Below, one piece after another: positions 14,893-21,662 of a stretch of DNA of 29,989 nt (the first letter of the stretch is position 1; the number at the start of each line of letters is the position of its first letter). The notes under the pieces were generated by a model that was given only the letters and a program-made list of their open reading frames with translations, did no database searches and had not been told where the DNA came from. The DNA is from Methanomassiliicoccales archaeon (GTDB lineage: Archaea; Thermoplasmatota; Thermoplasmata; Methanomassiliicoccales; UBA472): positions 1 to 29,989 of the forward strand of contig JAJRAL010000231.1 of NCBI GenBank assembly GCA_028679935.1, read 5' to 3'. The position numbers and the translations under genes were made by a program.

Positions 14893-15905
14893 CGGTTCAC
14901 CCCCAGCTGCTTCGCGACGTTGGAGAACTCCTTGATCGTCTCCCCCACGCCCGCTGACTTCTTGCCGAACTCCCCTTCGGTGATCTCCGAGCCGTGGCGG
15001 AAGAAGCGGTACGTGAAGTAGAGCACACCCAGGCCGACGGCGAAGCCTATCACCGCGAAGTAGTATGATTCCTCGGTGTTGGCGAACGCCGCCAGCAGGA
15101 CGCCGCCCGCGGAGGCGATGCCCCCGACCGCTGAGCCGACCGTCATGGCGAGGCTCTGGAACAACGGGTCGCCCGGCGCCCTGCCGGACAGTATCTCCCC
15201 CGTCACTCCGTCCACCGTCGACACATACATCCGGTCACGGTAGCTGTACCTCACCACCCAGATGGGATAGTAGATGATGCTCATCGATTTGGGGAAGGCG
15301 TGGATCCGCTCGAAGGTGATGTGCGGCACATGCGCGTTCTCCCGCCCCCACGCGATCGCGTCAACCTTCGCGTCCTCGAGCGCGTCGTCCTTCGAGGTGG
15401 TCGTTTCGAAGGTCGGGATGAGGTCGAAGTCGGCGAGCGTCCTCTCGCCCTTCGAGTTCTTCAGCGTCTTGATGCCCAGGTCCCCCGGGTCGCAGGCGAT
15501 CTCGCCGTACTTGAAGTCGCTCAGGACCATGGACTCCTTCGGCACCCTCTCGGTGTAGGTTTGTCCTTTCGGGCCAGAACGAGTGCGTTCCTCGTAGCCG
15601 CAGACCCAGCCGACGACCCTCACGGTGGTCGACCAGAACGGCAGGTAGATCGGGTAGACCTCGTCGATCTTGCCCGTCTTCTTCAGGTCCCTCGCCTTCC
15701 AACCCTTGCGCCACCAGGACTCCGATACCTGGAGCGCGTTCTCTTTCGTGATGTGGCTTTTGAAGGCGATCGTTTGCACGCCCTTGTCGCCCTCGACGAA
15801 CAGGGTTGAGCCACAGTACTTGCAGTTGATGGTGTTCTCCCCTTCCTCGATGCTCAGCGCGCCTCCGCACGCGGGGCAGCTCAGTCCTACGGAAAGCTCG
15901 CTCAT
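14889..15905 (-). CDS. Zinc-ribbon membrane protein, YdjG-like
   Basis: The 338-residue protein has an N-terminal zinc ribbon (C10-x2-C13, C28-x2-C31) and a long soluble domain with paired motifs EVYPIYLPFW (82-91) and IIYYPIWVVRY (210-220). VDGVTGEILSGRAPG follows, then two membrane helices (about 250-275 and 282-302) and a charged C-terminal tail. Length and layout resemble Bacillus subtilis YdjG, encoded with the phage-shock protein PspA. The [YF]P[IV]W...DGxxGE module recurs in the neighbouring genes, so the family expanded in place. It starts one base after the stop of the YdjH-like gene. Probable role: membrane partner of the SPFH protein in envelope maintenance; this is inference. Confidence 0.75.
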   Translation of the reverse strand: MSELSVGLSCPACGGALSIEEGENTINCKYCGSTLFVEGDKGVQTIAFKSHITKENALQVSESWWRKGWKARDLKKTGKIDEVYPIYLPFWSTTVRVVGWVCGYEERTRSGPKGQTYTERVPKESMVLSDFKYGEIACDPGDLGIKTLKNSKGERTLADFDLIPTFETTTSKDDALEDAKVDAIAWGRENAHVPHITFERIHAFPKSMSIIYYPIWVVRYSYRDRMYVSTVDGVTGEILSGRAPGDPLFQSLAMTVGSAVGGIASAGGVLLAAFANTEESYYFAVIGFAVGLGVLYFTYRFFRHGSEITEGEFGKKSAGVGETIKEFSNVAKQLGVNR

Positions 15906-15906
15906 C

Positions 15907-16650
15907 TCACTTCCTCCAGGCCACGAGTAGAGAGCCGACGAAGACTCCCACTAATGTCACGGCCATAAGCCCCACGGCCAAAGGCACGTTCACTACCGTC
16001 AGCAGCGTCTCGGCGAAGAAGGCGACGAAACCGATGCCCCCCATGAGCACGTAGGCGCCAGAGCCCCTGCCAGGGAAATCGGCCGAGAACACCTCCCCCG
16101 AGGAGCCGTCAATCACGACCTCGTACTTCTTGCCATTATACACGTAATCGAGATGCCAGATCGGGAAGTAGACGAGCGCCTGCTCTATCGGCTTTCCGGG
16201 CAGCTGGTCATAGTACGTGATCATCTCGATGTCCGGCTTGATCAGCTCGACCCCTCCGACGTCGAAGCTCGAATCGAAGATCTTCATGTCCCCCGCGACG
16301 ACCTTGAGGCGGTGCAATCCGGGAAGGGTGGTCGAACCGGCGGGCTCGACCTTCACCTCCTCCTTGCCGTTCACATCCCGCTTGAACATGTACACCGGGA
16401 AGTACTGCCTCTTGATCCCGGCGAGTTGCGCCAGCTTGTCGAGGTTCTTGGCCTTGGTGCTGCCGGCGGCCCACCTGCGGAACGTACCGACCGCATCGTT
16501 CTCCTTGACCATGTACGGGATGATGTAGTAGAATCCCGCGCCCGAGCGGTCGATGTAGATCTGGCTCGAGCAGTACGTACACTTGACGAACTTCGTCCCG
16601 GCCTCGAACTCTACCCTGGCGTTACACTTCGGACACTGCACCGTGGCCAT
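15907..16650 (-). CDS. Zinc-ribbon membrane protein, YdjH-like
   Basis: The 247-residue protein has an N-terminal zinc ribbon (C6-x2-C9, C24-x2-C27), the motif RQYFPVYMFKRDVNG (81-95), LVYFPIWHLDYVYNGKKY (159-176) and VIDGSSGEVFSADFPGR (179-195). Two C-terminal membrane helices follow (about 199-221 and 223-243), ending in AWRK. It is a clear paralogue of the next gene and close in length to B. subtilis YdjH as I remember it. The zinc ribbon should be cytoplasmic. GGGAGGGGATGG lies directly upstream of the ATG and supplies the ribosome-binding site. It follows the SPFH gene by 20 bp. Confidence 0.75.
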   Translation of the reverse strand: MATVQCPKCNARVEFEAGTKFVKCTYCSSQIYIDRSGAGFYYIIPYMVKENDAVGTFRRWAAGSTKAKNLDKLAQLAGIKRQYFPVYMFKRDVNGKEEVKVEPAGSTTLPGLHRLKVVAGDMKIFDSSFDVGGVELIKPDIEMITYYDQLPGKPIEQALVYFPIWHLDYVYNGKKYEVVIDGSSGEVFSADFPGRGSGAYVLMGGIGFVAFFAETLLTVVNVPLAVGLMAVTLVGVFVGSLLVAWRK

Positions 16651-16670
16651 CCCATCCCCTCCCTACCTGC

Positions 16671-17795
16671 TCACGCGGGCTTCCCGCACTCCGGGCAGAA
16701 CTTGGCCGCTGCCGCCATCTCCGCGCCGCAGTTCGGACACCGCTTCGTCGCGGGCGCCATCGCCGTGCCGCAGTTGGGGCAGAACTTCGCTCCCTCCGCG
16801 ACCTTCTCACCACACTTGGGGCAGGGAACGAAGGTGACGGATATCTTGGCCCCGCAGGAAGCGCAGAACTTGTTCGTGGTCGGGTTCATGGTGCCGCACT
16901 TCGGGCAGACGACCTGGGGCGGCTGGTTCGCGGCCGAAGGCTGCTGGCCCTGCTGAGGCTGCTGGGGGCGCATCTCGCCCATCATCTGATAGCCCATGCC
17001 GATGCCGGCCCCGACGCCGACTCCGACTCCCGCGGCTCCTCCCGAGGGGTTGTTCGCCGCCTCGCGCATCGCCTGTCCGGTCTGGTACTGCATGTAGTTC
17101 GCGCCGAGCACGGACATCGAGGCGCGGGTGTCCACCGCCTTCTGCACCTCATCCGGCACCGAGACGTACAGGCCAGAGACCTTGTCCACGGCGACGCCGT
17201 ACAGGTCGAAGTGCTCCTTCTGCTTGGTCAGGACGACCTGCTCGATGTTGGTCAGGTTCGCCGCCAGGTCGACCACGCCCATGCCCTGGTTCTTCATGTC
17301 GCCGATCGAGTCGTAGACCAGGATGACCATCTGCTCCTTGATGCGCTCCTCGACCTCGGCCGAGGAGGCGAAGTTGAGCGTTCCAATGAATTGGTTGACG
17401 AAGTTCTCCGGCGAGGAGAGCTTGTACCTGAACTCGCCGAAGACGCGCAGGTTGACGATGCCGAAGTCCTTGTCCTTGAACTGGTACGGCTGCTTCGAGC
17501 CGAACTTGCCGTCGAAGGCCCTCTTCTGGAGATAGATGACCTCGGCCTGCTGCTGGGCGCCTGATAGGAACTTCACTATCTTCCCGACAATCGGTGCGTT
17601 CAGCGAAGTGAGCGCGTAACGGTCCGGGCGATCGATATAGTCGAGCACCTTGCCGTCTCGGTAGAAGACGGCGATCTCGTCCTCACGGACCACGATGTTG
17701 TCGTTGAACTTGATATTCCGCGGCAGGCGGAACATGATGTTTGTCCGCTTGTCAACGTCCTCCCACTTGAATGTGTCAGCGCCGATGATGCTCAT
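16671..17795 (-). CDS. SPFH-domain protein with three C-terminal zinc ribbons, YdjI-like
   Basis: The 374-residue protein begins with an SPFH/band-7-like core (about 20-225), including VVREDEIAVFYRDGKV and an alternating helical segment (150-200). It belongs to the subgroup sometimes labelled virion-core-protein-like (YdjI of B. subtilis). A glycine/valine-rich stretch (252-270, GVGVGVGAGIGMG) could be a short membrane-associating hairpin. A Gln/Pro-rich linker (277-293) follows. Three zinc ribbons close it: C297/C300 with C311/C314, C325/C328 with C339/C342, and C353/C356 with C367/C370. SPFH proteins oligomerise on membranes; the ribbons suggest a cytoplasmic binding array. The ATG lies 4 bp after the upstream stop, with GGAGGTC nine bases before it. 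Confidence 0.85.
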   Translation of the reverse strand: MSIIGADTFKWEDVDKRTNIMFRLPRNIKFNDNIVVREDEIAVFYRDGKVLDYIDRPDRYALTSLNAPIVGKIVKFLSGAQQQAEVIYLQKRAFDGKFGSKQPYQFKDKDFGIVNLRVFGEFRYKLSSPENFVNQFIGTLNFASSAEVEERIKEQMVILVYDSIGDMKNQGMGVVDLAANLTNIEQVVLTKQKEHFDLYGVAVDKVSGLYVSVPDEVQKAVDTRASMSVLGANYMQYQTGQAMREAANNPSGGAAGVGVGVGAGIGMGYQMMGEMRPQQPQQGQQPSAANQPPQVVCPKCGTMNPTTNKFCASCGAKISVTFVPCPKCGEKVAEGAKFCPNCGTAMAPATKRCPNCGAEMAAAAKFCPECGKPA

Positions 17796-17799
17796 GTGC

Positions 17800-18327
17800 T
17801 CAGACCTCCGTGTTGGTGATGACCTGCATCCTTCTCTCGAACCGGTCCTGGAAATCGTTGATGCCCTGCCTCAGGGTGTCCAGGTCGACGTTCGCTTGAG
17901 CCGAGTCGTTCGACCTGAGGTCGCGCTTGAGCACCTCGACGTTCTGACCGAGCATCCCGATCATGTCGATCATGCTGGTATCGTACTCGTAAAGGCGGTT
18001 CAGCTCTACCTCCTTGACCTGCACGTCCGCGGCGATGCCCGAGTATCCCGTCTCGGCGTGCGCCACCAGGCCCTCTACCTTCTTGAAGCGGCTGATGATC
18101 CCGCCAAGCGCCTCGAGCTGAGGCGATGTCAGGTCCTGGATGAGCGGACGGCAGTCCTCAAGACCGCGGCGCTGCAGGCCGATCAGCCTCGCGAGCTGGG
18201 CGCGCAGCATGCGGTCGGAGTCCCTCAAGTCTTCCTTGAGTCTGTACCCACGGAACCCCGGCACGAACGTCTGGATTGTCTTCAGTAGGCCGCGGTCCTC
18301 CTCCACCCTGTCTCGAATGTCAGTCAT
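17800..18327 (-). CDS. Helical coiled-coil protein at the head of the SPFH operon
   Basis: The 175-residue protein is almost entirely helix-forming and charged, with no membrane segment. After an acidic N-terminal helix it has the segment FVPGFRGYRLKEDLRDSDRM. Long heptad-like helices follow (QLEALGGIISRFKKVEGLVAH; VELNRLYEYDTSMIDMIGML), and a C-terminal helix ends in RRMQVITNTEV. It occupies the position of PspA in the B. subtilis operon but is shorter and I see no clear PspA/ESCRT-III sequence match. Proteins with a similar PGYxGY segment occur beside SPFH genes in bacteria, to my memory. The ATG at 18327 follows AGGAGG by seven bases; a TATA-like box lies 40-50 bp upstream. Confidence 0.7.
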   Translation of the reverse strand: MTDIRDRVEEDRGLLKTIQTFVPGFRGYRLKEDLRDSDRMLRAQLARLIGLQRRGLEDCRPLIQDLTSPQLEALGGIISRFKKVEGLVAHAETGYSGIAADVQVKEVELNRLYEYDTSMIDMIGMLGQNVEVLKRDLRSNDSAQANVDLDTLRQGINDFQDRFERRMQVITNTEV

Positions 18328-18366
18328 ATAGGGTCCTCCTGACCCCCGCATCAATATCCTGTCCAG

Positions 18367-18376
18367 CTCTTAAAAG
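18367..18376 (-). promoter_or_regulatory. TATA-like box for the SPFH/Ydj-like operon
   Basis: CTTTTAAGAG on the minus strand lies about 45 bp before the ATG at 18327, predicting a leader of about 20 nt containing AGGAGG. Confidence 0.55.
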
Positions 18377-18451
18377 TGTCGTCCTGGGCGAGGTCTTGCC
18401 GCCCTAGCCAGTCCTCCTTAGGCCAATCGGTTCTTCGACGTCCGCGGAAGG

Positions 18452-18458
18452 ATAAAAT
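18452..18458 (+). promoter_or_regulatory. TATA-like box for homoserine dehydrogenase
   Basis: ATAAAAT lies about 50 bp before the TTG start at 18502, predicting transcription from near 18478 and a short leader containing GGTGATGGGG. Confidence 0.55.
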
Positions 18459-18474
18459 AGCCCTATGGATGATT

Positions 18475-18486
18475 CAGATGCATCTG
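18475..18486. promoter_or_regulatory. 12-bp perfect palindrome at the predicted start of hom transcription
   Basis: CAGATGCATCTG is a perfect palindrome about 20 bp downstream of the TATA-like box, covering the expected transcription start. It could be a repressor site; no known regulator consensus is assigned. Confidence 0.35.
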
Positions 18487-18501
18487 GCAAGGTGATGGGG
18501 T

Positions 18502-19527
18502 TTGGATCAGAAGCGTATCGCTCTCGTTGGGTTCGGCAACGTTGGCAAGGCTCTCGTGGACATGCTCGCTGAGGTCGACCCCCAGGGCAAGCGCTTCGTC
18601 TTCTCCGCGGTGTGCTCGCGCTCGCTCGGAGTGGCGGTGCTGAAGGATTCGCCGCCTAAGATGGTGGAGAAAAGGCTGAAGGCCCACAAGGGTGACGCAG
18701 GCGCATACAACCCAGAGACGCGGGTGGGCCAGATTAAGTCCTACCTGAAGGAGGGCGACTACGACATCCTCATTGAAGCGACATCGGCGGACTACAAGAC
18801 CGCTGAGCCGGCGAAGACGTACATCATGACCGCTCTGGAGCGCGGCATCGACGTGGTTACGTGCAACAAAGCGCCGATCGCCCTTGACCTAAGGGGTCTC
18901 AGGGAGGCCGCGGCAAGGTCCAATGCCACGTTCAAGTTCGAATCCACCGTCATGGACGGCGCCCCGGTGTTCTCGGTTTTCAAGGGGCTGCCGCCGGTCA
19001 GGCTGCTCAAGGTGCGGGGCGTCTTCAACTCGACGACGAGCCTCATCATCGACACCATGCGAGAGGGCAAGACATTCACCCAGGGATTGAAGAAGGCGAA
19101 GGCCGTTGGAGTGGCCGAGACGGACCCGGACAACGACCTCAGCGGCATGGACTCAGCCGCGAAGCTGATCATCCTCTGCAACGCGCTCGGCGGCATGCAG
19201 GTTGGCTTCGGTGACATCAAGACGGAGCAGATCACCGAGGAGCTGCTGAAGGAGACGGTCGGCGCGGTCAAGACCGACCGATGCGTCAGGATTCGACAAG
19301 TGGCCTCGGCCGATTTCCAGAAGAAGGAGTATAAGGTGCAGCTCGAGGTGCTCAGGCCGGAGGACATGCTGTTCTCGTGCAACGGCGCGACCAACGCGGC
19401 GATATTCTCGATGGACCTGTTCGGCGAGCTCGTCATCGCCGAGCGTGATCCGACGCTCAGGGAAACCGCCTTCGGCATCTACAGCGACATCGTGGACCTC
19501 TACAGCAAGGACGCCTGCTACTACTGA
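18502..19527 (+). CDS. hom: Homoserine dehydrogenase
   Basis: The 341-residue protein reduces aspartate semialdehyde to homoserine with NAD(P)H, the branch point to threonine and methionine. It has the N-terminal Rossmann motif ALVGFGNVGKAL (7-18), EATSADY, VVTCNKAPIAL, the FESTVMDGAPVF loop, and the catalytic region VAETDPDNDLSGMDSAAKL. No ACT domain is present, so threonine feedback through a fused ACT domain is not expected. The TTG start at 18502 is chosen because GGTGATGGGG lies just upstream and no ATG occurs for about 20 codons. It is divergent from the SPFH operon and precedes the glutamate-synthase-like gene by 214 bp. Confidence 0.93.
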   Translation: MDQKRIALVGFGNVGKALVDMLAEVDPQGKRFVFSAVCSRSLGVAVLKDSPPKMVEKRLKAHKGDAGAYNPETRVGQIKSYLKEGDYDILIEATSADYKTAEPAKTYIMTALERGIDVVTCNKAPIALDLRGLREAAARSNATFKFESTVMDGAPVFSVFKGLPPVRLLKVRGVFNSTTSLIIDTMREGKTFTQGLKKAKAVGVAETDPDNDLSGMDSAAKLIILCNALGGMQVGFGDIKTEQITEELLKETVGAVKTDRCVRIRQVASADFQKKEYKVQLEVLRPEDMLFSCNGATNAAIFSMDLFGELVIAERDPTLRETAFGIYSDIVDLYSKDACYY

Positions 19528-19528
19528 C

Positions 19529-19542
19529 CTGGCATATGCCAG
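19529..19542. repeat. 14-bp perfect palindrome after the hom stop codon
   Basis: CTGGCATATGCCAG begins one base after the stop. As RNA it could fold a short hairpin, but no T-run follows, so it is not a typical terminator. It may be a protein-binding site or chance. Confidence 0.35.
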
Positions 19543-19583
19543 TCTTGATGAACGCGAGCGACTTGCCCGTCTGATCCAATCCG

Positions 19584-19599
19584 CTAGACGTTTGTCTAG
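19584..19599. promoter_or_regulatory. Distal inverted repeat CTAGAC-GTTT-GTCTAG
   Basis: CTAGACGTTTGTCTAG contains two perfect 6-bp half-sites separated by four bases. With the next base, its right half GTTTGTCTAGT recurs inverted 65 bp downstream at 19655-19665, next to the TATA-like box of the following gene. Candidate operator. Confidence 0.55.
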
Positions 19600-19654
19600 T
19601 CCTCGGCGAATGGATGAACGAAACAGCAGCGAGAACCGAAGATTCGGGGAGGAG

Positions 19655-19665
19655 ACTAGACAAAC
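19655..19665. promoter_or_regulatory. Proximal operator copy ACTAGACAAAC abutting the TATA-like box
   Basis: An 11-bp exact inverted copy of 19590-19600 that ends directly at the TATA-like box. In this position a bound protein would act on TBP/TFB recruitment, at the BRE. Confidence 0.55.
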
Positions 19666-19673
19666 TTCTTATA
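19666..19673 (+). promoter_or_regulatory. TATA-like box for the glutamate-synthase-like gene
   Basis: TTCTTATA, immediately following the 11-bp operator copy, about 75 bp before the ATG at 19742. It predicts a leader of about 45 nt with GGGAGAG near the start codon. Confidence 0.5.
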
Positions 19674-19741
19674 CGGCCAGGTGCTCCGCTTTCTGTTCCT
19701 GCCGTGCTTTGGCATGGCTGGGGCTCAGGGAGAGAAATCGA

Positions 19742-21358
19742 ATGCAGACCATTGAGAATTCTAGATCCACGACTGGAACGCGAACGCGCGTGTCGGACGT
19801 CAACCCCACGAGCGGCATGTGCCCGATATGCATCGAGGAATGTCCAGTTCTGTGCGAGGTCGGCAAGTCGGCCTTCAGGGGGAGGGAGGTCCTCTACCCC
19901 GTGCCGGAGCAATTCGGCCAGAGCACCGCCTCAGCGAACAAGGACTACCTGCTCGATTGGTCGCAGTTCCAGATTCTCGCCGAGCTGATCGGCGCATATG
20001 GCATCGAACCGAACCCGGACAAGGCCTTCTTCGAGAACGCGGACGTCGGGACATCGGTCGCCACATCGTCGAAGAAGCCCATCAAGCTCAAGGTACCCTT
20101 CGTGATCGCCGGGCTCGGATCGACCGCGGTAGCGAAGAGGAACTGGGCCTCGCTCTCCAAGGGCGCTGCGATGTCCGGGATAATCCAGACCGTCGGCGAG
20201 AACGTCTGCGGGATGGACTCGGACGCGGTGTACGCGAAGGGCAGGGTGCAGAGCTCCAAGGACATGGAGTTCAGGATCAAGTCGTTCCGCGAGCTCTGGG
20301 ACGGCAAGTACGGAGACATCGCCGTCCAGACGAACGTGGAGGACCAGCGGGGCGGGGTCGACGACTACGTGCTTTCAAAGCTCGGGGTCAACATCATCGA
20401 GAGGAAGTGGGGCCAGGGCGCGAAGGCGATCGGCGGCGAGGTCCGCCTGGACAGCCTGGAGCGCGCGCTCGAGCTCAAGAAGCGCGGGTACCTCGTGCTC
20501 CCGGACCCGGAGGACAAGATGGTGGCCGAGGCGTTCAAGGCGGGCGCCTTCAAGTCATTCGAGCGGCACAGCCGAGTCGGTTTCCCGGACCGCAAATCGT
20601 TCGTGGAGGACATCGAGTCGTTGCGCGACCGCGGCGCAAAGTATGTGTTCCTGAAGACAGGAGCGTATCGCCCCGAAATAGTCGCCTTCACGCTCAAGTG
20701 CGCATCCGAGGCGAAGATCGACATGCTGACGTTCGATGGCGCAGGCGGCGGAACTGGCATGTCCCCTGTCCCGATGATGAACGAGATGTCCACGCCGACG
20801 GTGCACCTCGAGGCGCAGCTCCTCGCCTGCACCAAGATCCTCAAGGACAAGGGCAGGTTCGTACCGGACCTGGTCATGGCGGGAGGCTTCGTGAACGAGA
20901 CTCAGATGTTCAAGAGCATGGCGATGAGCAACCTCGGCGGCGCCCCGGCGATCAAGGCGATCGGCATGGCGCGCTCCCCGATCCTCGCGGCCATGAAGTC
21001 CGGATACTTCGCCAGGCTCGCGGAGCAGGGCAAGCTCCCGAAGAACTTCACCGACGAGTACACCGGCGATCCGAACAACTTCTTCGTCATGGCCGGCGAC
21101 CTGAAGCAGTCGTACCCGAAGGCTACGGTCGGGAAGGACATCCCCTGGGGCGCGGTCGGCGTCTACACCTATTTCGACCGCGTCGCAACCGGGCTGAAGC
21201 AGCTCATGGCCGGCTCGAGGAAGTTCAACCTGGCAAACCTGGCGAGGGACGATATTTGCGCACTCAGTGAGTACGCGAGCAAGGTCACCGGGATCGAGAC
21301 CTTCGACGCGATGGCGGCGCGGGTCATGCCGGGCATCCTCGAGTTCTGGGATGAGTGA
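19742..21358 (+). CDS. FMN-binding glutamate-synthase-domain protein with N-terminal cysteine cluster
   Basis: The 538-residue protein has the FMN-binding central domain of glutamate synthase large subunits: PFVIAGLGSTAVAKRNW, IIQTVGENVCGMD, GQGAKAIGGEV, MLTFDGAGGGTGMSP (FMN/phosphate loop) and DLVMAGGFVNETQ. It lacks the glutaminase domain, the usual 3Fe-4S cysteine motif and the C-terminal GXGXG domain. Instead the N-terminus has CPICIEECPVLC (CX2CX3CX3C, about residues 27-38), which could hold an iron-sulfur cluster or zinc. Related archaeal proteins are annotated as glutamate synthase-related without a proven reaction. The ATG at 19742 is preceded by GGGAGAG; the frame is open further upstream but is non-coding in character. 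Paired operators precede it. Confidence 0.85.
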   Translation: MQTIENSRSTTGTRTRVSDVNPTSGMCPICIEECPVLCEVGKSAFRGREVLYPVPEQFGQSTASANKDYLLDWSQFQILAELIGAYGIEPNPDKAFFENADVGTSVATSSKKPIKLKVPFVIAGLGSTAVAKRNWASLSKGAAMSGIIQTVGENVCGMDSDAVYAKGRVQSSKDMEFRIKSFRELWDGKYGDIAVQTNVEDQRGGVDDYVLSKLGVNIIERKWGQGAKAIGGEVRLDSLERALELKKRGYLVLPDPEDKMVAEAFKAGAFKSFERHSRVGFPDRKSFVEDIESLRDRGAKYVFLKTGAYRPEIVAFTLKCASEAKIDMLTFDGAGGGTGMSPVPMMNEMSTPTVHLEAQLLACTKILKDKGRFVPDLVMAGGFVNETQMFKSMAMSNLGGAPAIKAIGMARSPILAAMKSGYFARLAEQGKLPKNFTDEYTGDPNNFFVMAGDLKQSYPKATVGKDIPWGAVGVYTYFDRVATGLKQLMAGSRKFNLANLARDDICALSEYASKVTGIETFDAMAARVMPGILEFWDE

Positions 21359-21375
21359 TCGGACCGAGCTTTGAA

Positions 21376-21389
21376 CCAAACCCTTTCCC
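21376..21389 (+). repeat. 14-bp direct repeat, copy 1 (pyrimidine tract after the glutamate-synthase-like gene)
   Basis: CCAAACCCTTTCCC, repeated exactly at 21586-21599. Copy 1 lies 18 bp after a stop codon and may serve as a pyrimidine-rich archaeal termination signal. Confidence 0.55.
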
Positions 21390-21487
21390 TCGTTCCATAT
21401 TCATTATCCAGTCGTCGTTCCTGAGCCGAGGCCCTCGTAACGCTTATCTACCGGTGAGGGAGATACAAGCCGTAACCGTGCGCAAGC

Positions 21488-21568
21488 ATGGCTAGGGGAT
21501 TCGAGAGATACAGCCACATTGGCTGGATTAGGAGGAGAAAGACGCGACAGAAGGGGTTGAGCCACTGA
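21488..21568 (+). CDS. Possible 26-aa basic peptide
   Basis: A 26-codon ORF starting MARGFERYSHIGWIRRRKTR and ending QKGLSH. About a third of its residues are Arg, Lys or His, as in tiny ribosome-associated or RNA-binding proteins, but it does not match eL41 as I know it. A TATA-like CTTATCT lies about 45 bp upstream and a pyrimidine-rich tract follows about 18 bp after the stop, so the unit has gene-like boundaries. The ORF may also be chance within a small RNA, since it contains a perfect stem-loop. Confidence 0.3.
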   Translation: MARGFERYSHIGWIRRRKTRQKGLSH

Positions 21569-21585
21569 CCCGTTCTTGGTGCGCT

Positions 21586-21614
21586 CCAAACCCTTTCCCC
21601 TTCTGTTTCTTTTC
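21586..21614 (+). terminator. Direct repeat copy 2 and T-rich tract, putative terminator
   Basis: CCAAACCCTTTCCC (21586-21599, exact copy of 21376-21389) runs into CTTCTGTTTCTTTTCC. Archaeal transcription often ends in such T-rich tracts without a hairpin. Confidence 0.45.
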
Positions 21615-21628
21615 CATCAATGCGAGCG

Positions 21629-21636
21629 ATTATTAG
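21629..21636 (+). promoter_or_regulatory. TATA-like box for the YyaL-like gene
   Basis: ATTATTAG region about 30 bp before the ATG at 21663, predicting a leaderless mRNA. Confidence 0.5.
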
Positions 21637-21662
21637 CCTTCGGCTCCGGTCGATAGGCGAGA

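Larger units (their letters stand above)
21390..21662. other. Spacer between the glutamate-synthase-like gene and the YyaL-like gene
   Basis: About 300 bases without a long gene. It holds, in order, a TATA-like CTTATCT near 21440, a possible 26-codon ORF at 21488-21568, a small perfect stem-loop (CAGCCA-CAT-TGGCTG, 21511-21525), the second copy of the CCAAACCCTTTCCC repeat, a T-rich tract (21602-21614), and the TATA-like box of the next gene. The bounded unit (TATA, about 130 bp, pyrimidine tract) could be a small RNA or small peptide gene. No tRNA cloverleaf is visible. Confidence 0.5.

Noticed and set aside
16671..17795. Phage or virus gene suggested by the virion-core-protein label of this SPFH subgroup
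   Set aside because: The label is a legacy name; there are no structural, packaging or integrase genes nearby and the operon partners are cellular envelope-type proteins.
19445..19741. Longer start for the glutamate-synthase-like protein
   Set aside because: The upstream open frame covers the hom gene end, the operators and the TATA-like box; the ATG at 19742 has a ribosome-binding site.
21420..21570. Possible tRNA or rRNA-like gene
   Set aside because: GGGGATTCGAGAGA looks briefly like a T-arm, but no acceptor, D or anticodon stems pair around it and there is no CCA-like or discriminator structure.
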